Shown here in pieces: positions 8,261-16,039 of a stretch of 64,000 nucleotides of DNA (position 1 is its first letter; every line of letters starts with the position of its first letter). Source of the DNA: Sphingobacterium sp. R2 (GTDB lineage Bacteria; Bacteroidota; Bacteroidia; Sphingobacteriales; Sphingobacteriaceae); contig NZ_CP142884.1 of NCBI RefSeq assembly GCF_040760075.1, forward strand, positions 372,001 through 436,000. The letters are read 5' to 3'. The notes beneath the pieces are model-generated. The model was not told the origin of the DNA. It saw nothing but the letters and a program-made list of their open reading frames with translations, and ran no database searches. The position numbers and the translations under genes are program-made.

Positions 8261-10207
8261 ATGGCAGACAATAGTCATCACAGCAGTATCAATAAGGTGA
8301 GTTTCGCCGGATTATTGATCAGTTTAGGAATTGTTTTTGGAGATATAGGAACCTCCCCATTATACGTTTTCAAAGCAATCATGGGACAAGGAGCCATCCA
8401 AAAAGACCTGGTCTTGGGAGGACTATCCTGCGTTTTTTGGACGCTGACACTCCAAACAACCGTTAAATACGTTTGGATTACATTACGGGCAGACAATAAA
8501 GGTGAAGGGGGCATTTTATCCCTTTATTCTTTGGTACGTAAGCGCGCACCTTGGTTAATCTTCCCGGCGATGATCGGTGCTGCCACCTTATTGGCTGATG
8601 GAATGATCACACCTGCCATCACAATATCTTCAGCTATTGAAGGTCTAGACATCAAATTCCCTGGATTACCTACAGTTCCTATCGTTGTTACAATCATATC
8701 CTTATTATTTATAATTCAGCGATTTGGAACATCCGTTGTTGGAAAGGTTTTTGGGCCGTTGATGACCATCTGGTTTTCAATTATTGGCGTGCTTGGTTTA
8801 TCCCATCTTCACCTTGCACCCGAAGTCATGAAAGCAATCAATCCCTATTATGCCTTTCATATTCTGATTACTTACCCGCATTCGCTATTATTGATTGGCG
8901 CGGTGTTTTTATGTACTACCGGAGCCGAGGCTTTATATTCGGATATGGGGCACTGTGGTAAAAACAACATCCGGATTAGCTGGATTTATGTAAAGATCAC
9001 GCTGATATTAAATTATTTCGGACAAGGTGCCTGGTTATTGACGCAAGAGGGACGTGTTCTAGGTGGATCAAACCCCTTCTATTCGATCATGCCCGATTGG
9101 TTTATCGGCTACGGTATCGCTATAGCGACAATTGCTGCTGTCATAGCGAGTCAAGCCATGATATCCGGATCTTACACCTTAATTTCGGAAGCAGTACGAT
9201 TGAATATATGGCCTAAAGTTGCTATCCGCTATCCAAGCGAACATAAAGGACAGCTGTATGTTCCTTCCATCAATTTAATTTTATGGATAGGCTGTATGAT
9301 TGTCATCTGGGTTTTCGAAGAATCCAGCCGAATGGACGCAGCCTATGGTCTCGCTATCAATCTAACCGTTTTGATGACGACGGTCTTAATGGGTTATTTT
9401 CTGTCGATGAAAAAAGTCAATCGTGCAGTGATTGCTATATTCTTGATCGCCTACTTTGTCATCGAGTTAACTTTCTTAGTAGGAAATGGGGTAAAAATTG
9501 CTCATGGTGGCTGGTTAACCCTGATGCTTGCCACGGCATTATTCGTAACAATGTACTGTTGGTATACAGCGCGAAAAATTAAAAATCGCTATGTCAACTT
9601 TATCAATATCAACAAATATTACCCCATCATCTCAGAATTAAGTGAAGACAAATCTGTGCCACCATATGCATCACATTTGGTGTACCTAACAAGCGCAAAT
9701 TTTAAATCAGAGATAGAAGCTAAAATTATTTATTCCATTATAAATAAAAAACCAAAGCGGGCCGACGTATATTGGCTGGTACATGTTGACGTGATGGATC
9801 ATCCACACACCAAAGAATATTCGATCGACCAACTTATCCCTGGGAAGTTAATACGAATTGATTTCAAACTTGGTTTTAGAGAAGAGCAACGCATCAGTTT
9901 ATTGTTTAGAAAAGTTGTGGAAGAAATGGTGAAAAAAGGTGAAATTGACATCACTAGTCAGTACGACACCTTACGTAAACATAATATACCAGGCGATTTT
10001 AAATTTGTTGTTTTAGAAAAAGTACTTTCCAAAACCAATCAGATGACTTGGATAGAAAAGGTTATTATGGACATCTATGGTTACCTCAAAAAAATGAGCT
10101 TGTCCGAAGAAAAAGGTTTTGGTTTGGATTCTAGTTTTGTTACCATAGAGCGCGTACCGCTCAATTTTCCCCAGACTTCAGAAGTCCATCTCATACGAAA
10201 AGATTAA
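8261..10207 (+). CDS. kup: KUP family potassium uptake protein
   Basis: Inner-membrane potassium:proton symporter of 648 residues, the usual length for the family. The hallmark GDIGTSPLYVFKA is at about residue 27, followed by DNKGEGGILSLYSL, both strongly conserved in Kup/HAK proteins. About twelve hydrophobic segments fill residues 15-440, ending in a cytoplasmic C-terminal domain of about 200 residues. It stands alone, with its own promoter box and a hairpin terminator just downstream. Kup carriers generally take up potassium at moderate affinity and function at low pH. No KdpD or c-di-AMP riboswitch signal was noticed upstream. Confidence 0.96.
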   Translation: MADNSHHSSINKVSFAGLLISLGIVFGDIGTSPLYVFKAIMGQGAIQKDLVLGGLSCVFWTLTLQTTVKYVWITLRADNKGEGGILSLYSLVRKRAPWLIFPAMIGAATLLADGMITPAITISSAIEGLDIKFPGLPTVPIVVTIISLLFIIQRFGTSVVGKVFGPLMTIWFSIIGVLGLSHLHLAPEVMKAINPYYAFHILITYPHSLLLIGAVFLCTTGAEALYSDMGHCGKNNIRISWIYVKITLILNYFGQGAWLLTQEGRVLGGSNPFYSIMPDWFIGYGIAIATIAAVIASQAMISGSYTLISEAVRLNIWPKVAIRYPSEHKGQLYVPSINLILWIGCMIVIWVFEESSRMDAAYGLAINLTVLMTTVLMGYFLSMKKVNRAVIAIFLIAYFVIELTFLVGNGVKIAHGGWLTLMLATALFVTMYCWYTARKIKNRYVNFININKYYPIISELSEDKSVPPYASHLVYLTSANFKSEIEAKIIYSIINKKPKRADVYWLVHVDVMDHPHTKEYSIDQLIPGKLIRIDFKLGFREEQRISLLFRKVVEEMVKKGEIDITSQYDTLRKHNIPGDFKFVVLEKVLSKTNQMTWIEKVIMDIYGYLKKMSLSEEKGFGLDSSFVTIERVPLNFPQTSEVHLIRKD

Positions 10208-10215
10208 TACTTCTC

Positions 10216-10244
10216 AAGGTGATGCTTTAGCATCACCTTTTTTA
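10216..10244 (+). terminator. Intrinsic terminator after kup
   Basis: Stem arms 10216-10225 and 10230-10239 (AAGGTGATGC/GCATCACCTT), loop TTTA, followed by a T-run. Confidence 0.85.
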
Positions 10245-10260
10245 TTCAATAGAATTGCAT

Positions 10261-10268
10261 TACTTTTG
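10261..10268 (+). promoter_or_regulatory. -7 box before rlmF
   Basis: TACTTTTG matches TAnnTTTG; the start codon ATG 10285 is 16 bases after the box. Confidence 0.5.
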
Positions 10269-10284
10269 TTGCAAATAATACATC

Positions 10285-11196
10285 ATGGCAGACGCTAATC
10301 CAAAAAAGAAATTACATCCTAGAAATAGACATCTCGATAACTACAATTTTGAAGAACTGAGCAAAGTAGAGCCCTCGCTCAAGGAATTTGTAATAGCAAA
10401 CCCTTACAATGTAAAATCCATCGATTTTAACAATCCTGATGCCGTGAAGACATTAAACAAGGCGCTTCTAAAGAAATACTATCACATTCAACACTGGGAC
10501 ATTCCCAAAGAGAATCTTTGCCCTCCTATTCCCGGCCGCGCTGATTATATTCATTATATCGCCGATGTGCTTGCGCGCGACAACAACAATGAAATTCCAA
10601 AAGGCGGAAATATTCATATCCTCGATATCGGTGTTGGAGCCAATTGTATTTACCCGATAATCGGTCATCAGGAATATGGCTGGAGCTTTGTAGGTTCCGA
10701 AATTATCAAGAGTGCATATAAAAATGCTATCGAGATAACACGGACAAACATGAGCCTAAAAAAGAGCATACAAATACGCCTGCAAAATAATCCAAAGGCC
10801 ATATTCAAAGATATCATCCTTCCAGGTGAAAAATACGATGTAGTGATCTGTAACCCGCCGTTTTTTAGCTCTCAAACCGAAGCTTTACAACAATCCATCC
10901 GCAAAACTACTGGTATAAAAGATGCTAAAATAGACGAAAAACCGGTGACACAAACTTTTTCTGGGCAGGGAAGCGAATTATGGTGCGATGGTGGTGAAAA
11001 AGCCTTTCTGTCACGCATGATCTTTGAAAGCCAGTTCCACAAAGATCAAGTAAAATGGTTCACGACCTTAGTGGCACATCGTGAAGATATTCGCTTTTTA
11101 CAGCACAAACTAAAGAAAATAAATGTAAAAGAGACTGAGGTAATCCGCATGGAACAAGGCAATAAGGTAAGCCGAATCCTTTTGTGGAGATTCTAA
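10285..11196 (+). CDS. rlmF: 23S rRNA (adenine-1618-N6)-methyltransferase RlmF
   Basis: Methylates N6 of A1618 in 23S rRNA with SAM. The protein of 303 residues begins with the family-specific LHPRNRHLDNYNFEEL region. It carries the SAM-binding DIGVGANCIYP near residue 113 and the catalytic tetrapeptide NPPF in VVICNPPFFSSQ near 190, which is diagnostic for N6-adenine methyltransferases. Length matches the E. coli enzyme (308). It converges on the amino-acid permease gene across a perfect hairpin. It is unrelated to its neighbours in function. Confidence 0.93.
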   Translation: MADANPKKKLHPRNRHLDNYNFEELSKVEPSLKEFVIANPYNVKSIDFNNPDAVKTLNKALLKKYYHIQHWDIPKENLCPPIPGRADYIHYIADVLARDNNNEIPKGGNIHILDIGVGANCIYPIIGHQEYGWSFVGSEIIKSAYKNAIEITRTNMSLKKSIQIRLQNNPKAIFKDIILPGEKYDVVICNPPFFSSQTEALQQSIRKTTGIKDAKIDEKPVTQTFSGQGSELWCDGGEKAFLSRMIFESQFHKDQVKWFTTLVAHREDIRFLQHKLKKINVKETEVIRMEQGNKVSRILLWRF

Positions 11197-11210
11197 TACG
11201 TCCACGATAT

Positions 11211-11257
11211 TCAAAGAAAAGGAGCTATCTTTTATGCAGATAGCTCCTTTTCTTTGA
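11211..11257. terminator. Bidirectional hairpin terminator, perfect 20-bp stem
   Basis: Arms 11211-11230 and 11238-11257, loop TTTATGC. It lies between convergent rlmF and the permease gene. Confidence 0.85.
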
Positions 11258-11285
11258 TCCATTCTTATGCGACGCTTCTCATATA

Positions 11286-12980
11286 CTATACTTGCGCCTG
11301 TTTATTTAACTTTGAATGTTTATAGCCATACATAAAATATACAGCCAATCCAATTACGAGCCAGATCACAAATATTATCCAGTTACTTGCTCCCAATTCC
11401 GTCATCAAATACAAATTGATCAGGATACCAACGACAGGCAATAGCGAAAAGTTCATTTTAAAGCTATAAATACTCAGGCCAAGCCAGGTTAACCAAAATA
11501 TAATGACGAGCATTTTATGTTCTATAATTTCAAGCACTGACAGCGATTTCCATTCCTGTACCGTTCCCTGGCCGTATATAAAAATGAGCACAATAGCAAT
11601 CAACAGTCCACCACCCACTACATATTTACCGTTGATATAAGGAACCTTAAATTTCGATTTTGCAGATAAGCCGGAATAGTCCATATACAATACGCCTGCA
11701 CAAACAAGGATAAAGGCAAAAAAGGTACCCACGCTCGTCAGATCCACAAAGAAGTCCATTTTAAAAAATAACGATGGGATGGCTACCACCAACCCCGTGA
11801 CGATCGTAGCGAAAGAAGGCGTTTTATATTTGGGATGGATCGTTGCAAATTTCTTCCACAACAGACCATCCCTGCTCATGGTCATCCAGATTCTTGGTTG
11901 AGCCAGTTGATATACCAGTAAGGCACTAGTGATGGCAATTACGGAAGTCACGGATATAATTCCCGCCATATGATCAAAGCCGACGTATTTAAAAACAAAA
12001 GCCAACGGATCTTTTACATTCAATTCTGTATAATTGACCATTCCTGTCAATACCAAGGTTATGGCTACATACAGTACTGTACAAATCAATAAACAATAAA
12101 TCATGGCTTTAGGCAGGTCGCGCTGTGGGTTTTTACACTCTTCGGCAGTTGTCGATATCGAATCAAATCCGATGAAGGCAAAGAACACAGCGGCAACACT
12201 TCCGAGTACACCTTTAAGGCCATTAGGTGCGAAAGGAGTCCAGTTTTCGGGCTTTATGAAGAATATTCCACCAAATATTACCGCTAGAATAATAGCAACT
12301 TTGATCATCACCATGATCATACTCGCTTTTTGAGATTCCTTTATACCGATATAAACCAACCATGTGACCAAAAATGTAATGACCCCCGCTGGTAAATCGA
12401 AAATAATAGGTAGCCCTCCGATTCGTGGAGCGCTATTAAAAGCATCTAACCCATGCTGATCGATTGCAGTTAAGGCAGACGCACCATGCTGGTTCATTTT
12501 GTCCACAGCATCGTACGCGTAGCCTGGAGCCATGGATAACCAAGGAGGTATGTGAACACCAAAGCCCTCCAGCATGGAAACAAAATACTGCGACCACGAA
12601 ATCGCAATAACCGTATTCGAAACCGCATACTCTAAAACCAATGCCCAACCGATGATCCAGGCAAACAATTCACCAAATGCCACATAAGCATAGGTATACG
12701 CCGAGCCCGAAACAGGAACTGTACTGGCAAATTGCGCATAAGCCAATGCCGTAAAAACACAGGCAAAAGCTGTAAAAACAAAGAGAAGTGATACTGCAGG
12801 CCCACCTTCATAACTGGCCAGTCCGATTGTGCTAAAAATTCCAGCTCCAACAATGGCGGCGATACCCAAAGAAACCAGATCTGTTACACCCAACACCTTT
12901 GCAAGGCCTGTTCCCTCCTCTTTTTGAGTGTCATGGAGAATCTGATCAACACTTTTCTTCCGAAAAAGTCTATGTGACAT
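11286..12980 (-). CDS. APC superfamily amino-acid permease (CAT type)
   Basis: Inner-membrane amino-acid transporter of 564 residues with about 12-14 hydrophobic segments. The first helix carries the conserved IAAIVGAGIFSTIG substrate-binding stretch (about residues 40-55), then SLLFVFTAFACVFTALAYAQFA and PVSGSAYTYAYVAFGEL, the pattern of cationic amino-acid transporters (YfnA/CAT). An insertion of about 60 residues between helices 4 and 5 (around 150-185) is longer than in CAT proteins I recall. The substrate is not predictable beyond amino acids. It is transcribed alone, apparently independently of the downstream rlmF. Confidence 0.9.
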   Translation of the reverse strand: MSHRLFRKKSVDQILHDTQKEEGTGLAKVLGVTDLVSLGIAAIVGAGIFSTIGLASYEGGPAVSLLFVFTAFACVFTALAYAQFASTVPVSGSAYTYAYVAFGELFAWIIGWALVLEYAVSNTVIAISWSQYFVSMLEGFGVHIPPWLSMAPGYAYDAVDKMNQHGASALTAIDQHGLDAFNSAPRIGGLPIIFDLPAGVITFLVTWLVYIGIKESQKASMIMVMIKVAIILAVIFGGIFFIKPENWTPFAPNGLKGVLGSVAAVFFAFIGFDSISTTAEECKNPQRDLPKAMIYCLLICTVLYVAITLVLTGMVNYTELNVKDPLAFVFKYVGFDHMAGIISVTSVIAITSALLVYQLAQPRIWMTMSRDGLLWKKFATIHPKYKTPSFATIVTGLVVAIPSLFFKMDFFVDLTSVGTFFAFILVCAGVLYMDYSGLSAKSKFKVPYINGKYVVGGGLLIAIVLIFIYGQGTVQEWKSLSVLEIIEHKMLVIIFWLTWLGLSIYSFKMNFSLLPVVGILINLYLMTELGASNWIIFVIWLVIGLAVYFMYGYKHSKLNKQAQV

Positions 12981-13059
12981 GTAAATTTAGTTTTGGTACT
13001 TAAAATTATGCGAAAATAAATATTTTCAAGGTCTTATACTATTGGTATTTTTTGATAGG

Positions 13060-13743
13060 CTAACTAAAGTCCATCAGCTCATATTGAATATACTGGTAAA
13101 TTTCCTGATAATCGGCCAACCGTGTATGCAAATAGGAAATTAGCTGTTCTGTCAAAAGATGTCTTTGCTCGGCTGAAACATCAAAATGCCACAATCGCTT
13201 ACAAATGTTGAAAAGCGCACCTGCAATTTTTTCCATTTTCGCATAGTCGTAAATATACTTCCAGTCTATAAACTGATGATAGAATTTTTCAAACTTCGGA
13301 ATGTCATGAAGTTGATTTATTGCCAAAAACTTTCGCAGGGCATCTTGGTTGACATGTATTAGCGCGGCGTAGAATTTATCGATGGAAACAGCGCTCTTTT
13401 GTGTGAGTATATGATCCAACAAAAGCTCTAGGCCAATATGTGCCATAAAGGAAGGCCGGATAGGCATTCCCACCAAACTAGGCTGAATTTGTAATTTGAG
13501 CTGATGGGTATGATGAAAAAAATAGTTTGAATTATGAAAAAGTCGATCCACTTCAATATGACGGTTCCAACCGATATACATTTGCTCCAATAAAGGGTTA
13601 TTCAAAAGCTCATCTTCATACTGACGAGGCTTTAGCATAAAAGATTTATCAGCATTCTTTAATAGATCGGGTAACAATCCACCTACAATACGTTCGGGGT
13701 TAGTGGCAAACCGCTCAAAATAAAAATGTGATAAAAAATTCAT
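13060..13743 (-). CDS. AcpH-like protein (acyl carrier protein phosphodiesterase family)
   Basis: The 227 residues begin NFLSHFYFER and continue VGGLLPDLLKN, matching the AcpH/DUF479 start (NFLAH...GNLLAD). It then has a WNRHIEVDRLFHNS segment like the HRRID of AcpH and LLLDHIL like the WDHFL of AcpH, so the histidine/aspartate positions of this HD-like fold are kept. AcpH removes the phosphopantetheine arm from holo-ACP. Sequence outside these motifs is divergent, so the substrate here is uncertain. It lies between the permease and tyrS (divergent) with no operon partner. Confidence 0.65.
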   Translation of the reverse strand: MNFLSHFYFERFATNPERIVGGLLPDLLKNADKSFMLKPRQYEDELLNNPLLEQMYIGWNRHIEVDRLFHNSNYFFHHTHQLKLQIQPSLVGMPIRPSFMAHIGLELLLDHILTQKSAVSIDKFYAALIHVNQDALRKFLAINQLHDIPKFEKFYHQFIDWKYIYDYAKMEKIAGALFNICKRLWHFDVSAEQRHLLTEQLISYLHTRLADYQEIYQYIQYELMDFS

Positions 13744-13803
13744 ACCAGCTTATTAGCGTGTGGTTTTATACGGATTTATTCGCTCAATATACGCTTAATC
13801 TCC

Positions 13804-13811
13804 TATCTTTG
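13804..13811 (+). promoter_or_regulatory. -7 box before tyrS
   Basis: TATCTTTG matches TAnnTTTG; the leader to ATG 13847 is about 30 bases, too short for a T-box. Confidence 0.5.
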
Positions 13812-13846
13812 CATCTTGTAAATTAAAAAATTAAATCCATTTAACA

Positions 13847-15130
13847 ATGAGCTTTGTAGAAGAATTACGTTGGAGAGGCATGTTACAAGACATTATGCCG
13901 GGAACTGAAGACTTACTAAATAAGGAGAAAGTCGCTGGTTATATCGGTTTTGACCCCACAGGAGACTCTCTACACGTAGGACACTTAACTCAAATCATGA
14001 CATTGATCCACTTCCAAAATGCGGGCCATAAGCCGGTGGCTTTGGTTGGAGGCGCAACGGGGATGATTGGAGACCCTTCTTTCAAATCTGCAGAGCGTAA
14101 CTTGTTGGACGAAGCTACCCTACAGCATAATGTAGCTTGTCTGAAAAAACAGTTAGGCAAATTTCTCGAATTTGGAGAAGGTGAAAATGATGCCCAAATG
14201 GTTAATAATTACGATTGGTTTAAAGATTTTAAATTTTTGGACTTTATACGTGATATTGGTAAAATGATTACCGTTAACTATATGATGGCAAAAGATTCTG
14301 TAAAAAAACGTTTAGAAGGCGACAATGGTCTTTCATTTACAGAATTTACCTATCAATTGATTCAGGGATATGACTTCTATTACCTATGGAAGCACCACAA
14401 CTGCAAAATTCAGATGGGTGGGTCCGATCAATGGGGTAATATCGTAACAGGAAGTGAAATGATTCGTCGTCAGGATCAAGGAACAGCCTATGCCATCACC
14501 ACACAATTGATCAAAAAAGCGGATGGCCAAAAATTTGGAAAGACAGAATCTGGGGCAGTATGGCTAGATCCAAAGAAAACTTCTCCGTATAAATATTACC
14601 AATTTTGGTTGAATACATCCGATGATGATGCTAAAAACTGGATCAAAATCTTTACGCTAAAACCTCAAAACGAAATAGAGGCTATTATTGCAGACCATGA
14701 TGCTGCCCCTCATTTACGTTTAGTTCAAAAAGCATTGGCAAAAGATATCACCATTCGCACACACTCGGAAGAAGCTTATGAAACAGCGATCAAAACTTCT
14801 GAATTTCTTTTTGGAAATGGTTCGTTGGAATTCTTGGACAATTTAGATCATGAGGCTGTTCTGGAAGTATTTGAAGGTATTCCGCAATTCCAGATCGCTC
14901 GTACAGATCTCGCTACAGGCATCAATATTCTTGATTTACTGGCTGTTCAGACTCAAGTATTCCCTTCAAAAGGCGAAGCCCGAAAAATGCTGCAAGGCGG
15001 GGGAGTTTCTATCAATAGAGAAAAAGCTACGGATATTGAAGCCTCCATTACCATCAATCACCTGCTAAACAATAAATATATTGTTGCACAACGCGGTAAA
15101 AAGAATTATTACCTGATTATCGCAGATTAG
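13847..15130 (+). CDS. tyrS: Tyrosyl-tRNA synthetase
   Basis: Class I aminoacyl-tRNA synthetase charging tRNA-Tyr. The HIGH motif appears as HVGH (residues 43-46) in [11 protein letters not shown], the tyrosine-binding GSDQWGNI near 192, and the KMSKS counterpart as KFGKT (229-233), which marks the bacterial TyrRS type. The C-terminal 70 residues ([22 protein letters not shown]) are the S4 tRNA-binding domain. The length of 427 is normal. It is a single-gene unit with promoter box and terminator. Confidence 0.97.
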   Translation: MSFVEELRWRGMLQDIMPGTEDLLNKEKVAGYIGFDPTGDSLHVGHLTQIMTLIHFQNAGHKPVALVGGATGMIGDPSFKSAERNLLDEATLQHNVACLKKQLGKFLEFGEGENDAQMVNNYDWFKDFKFLDFIRDIGKMITVNYMMAKDSVKKRLEGDNGLSFTEFTYQLIQGYDFYYLWKHHNCKIQMGGSDQWGNIVTGSEMIRRQDQGTAYAITTQLIKKADGQKFGKTESGAVWLDPKKTSPYKYYQFWLNTSDDDAKNWIKIFTLKPQNEIEAIIADHDAAPHLRLVQKALAKDITIRTHSEEAYETAIKTSEFLFGNGSLEFLDNLDHEAVLEVFEGIPQFQIARTDLATGINILDLLAVQTQVFPSKGEARKMLQGGGVSINREKATDIEASITINHLLNNKYIVAQRGKKNYYLIIAD

Positions 15131-15167
15131 TGATCAGCAATATCCTGGTTTAATAATCCATAAACAT

Positions 15168-15206
15168 AAAAAAGTCCCTTTTGAAAAAATCAAAAGGGAC
15201 TTTTTT
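15168..15206. terminator. Bidirectional hairpin terminator after tyrS
   Basis: Perfect 17-bp stem (15168-15184 with 15190-15206), loop AAAAA. A6/T6 ends provide a U-tract on both strands. Confidence 0.88.
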
Positions 15207-15256
15207 ACGCAATCCAAAGCCATTTTTATTCCGTTAAAAAAATAGGTCTGGTTATT

Positions 15257-15766
15257 TTATTTTAATAGTTTTTCAAAAGCTTTACGTGACGCACCTCTAA
15301 AATGCACCTCACCACAATATTGGTATCCCAATTTTTGAAACACGTGCAACATACCGCCATTATCAAAATTAGTATCTACCTTGATACTATAAACCGAATG
15401 ATCAATTGCAATCTCCTCAACCCCCAGCATAATAGCCGTTCCCAGCCCCTTTATATGGGGATCCTGCGCCGAGGCAAGTCTGTGTATACCGACATAGGGA
15501 CCATTGCTCAACCATTCCCCTTCGATATCATCATAAGCAGGCTCCACATCAAAAATTATTGCAACATAACCTACAATCCTATGCGCTACTTCAACGACAT
15601 GGCCATATCCTTTATCAATATCTGATTGTACGACATCCTCATTCGGATATCCATCTTGCCATTGCCTGCTGCCTTGTTCCTTCCTTAAGGCAATCGCCTG
15701 CTGTATGATCTCCCAAATTCGTCCTTTATCAGCTAATGTCGCTTTACGTATCTCAAACGTGTTCAT
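15257..15766 (-). CDS. GNAT family N-acetyltransferase
   Basis: Acetyl-CoA-dependent acetyltransferase of about 169 residues. I chose ATG 15766 (MNTFEIRKATLADKGRI), because the longer frame up to 15841 adds 25 residues unlike any GNAT start. The N-terminal IRKATLADKGRIWEII is the usual GNAT beginning. The acetyl-CoA loop is represented by IHRLASAQDPHIKGLGTAIM, and the C-terminal FQKLGYQYCGEVHF follows the family pattern. The acceptor substrate is unknown, and no neighbouring gene gives a hint. It is convergent with tyrS. Confidence 0.82.
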   Translation of the reverse strand: MNTFEIRKATLADKGRIWEIIQQAIALRKEQGSRQWQDGYPNEDVVQSDIDKGYGHVVEVAHRIVGYVAIIFDVEPAYDDIEGEWLSNGPYVGIHRLASAQDPHIKGLGTAIMLGVEEIAIDHSVYSIKVDTNFDNGGMLHVFQKLGYQYCGEVHFRGASRKAFEKLLK

Positions 15767-16005
15767 GCTATCTCTTGTATTTTTTCGTAAAACTACATAT
15801 TTTACTGCAACTCCAAGAATATCGAAAGTACGACAATCCACTACAGCTATTCACCATTCTTTTATCCGACCCATTTGCAGGGCATAGTATTTGCTAGTCC
15901 TTATACCTATCACGCTTTTTAGCGACATCTAAATTTATTCATGCATAAAAAACGACAAACTTAAAATAATAGATCATAGGAATCCTTAAATACTATCAAA
16001 ATAAC

Positions 16006-16013
16006 TAAGTTTG
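16006..16013 (+). promoter_or_regulatory. -7 box before ftsK
   Basis: TAAGTTTG matches TAnnTTTG. The predicted start near 16018 favours ATG 16040 over GTG 16028. Confidence 0.5.
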
Positions 16014-16039
16014 TAAGCAGTATAATTGTGAGCTTTTCA

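Noticed and set aside
13804..13846. T-box or other riboswitch before tyrS
   Set aside because: The leader would be only about 30 bases, too short for any known riboswitch.
15767..15841. Upstream extension of the GNAT protein
   Set aside because: The 25 extra residues do not resemble GNAT starts and a better ATG is at 15766.
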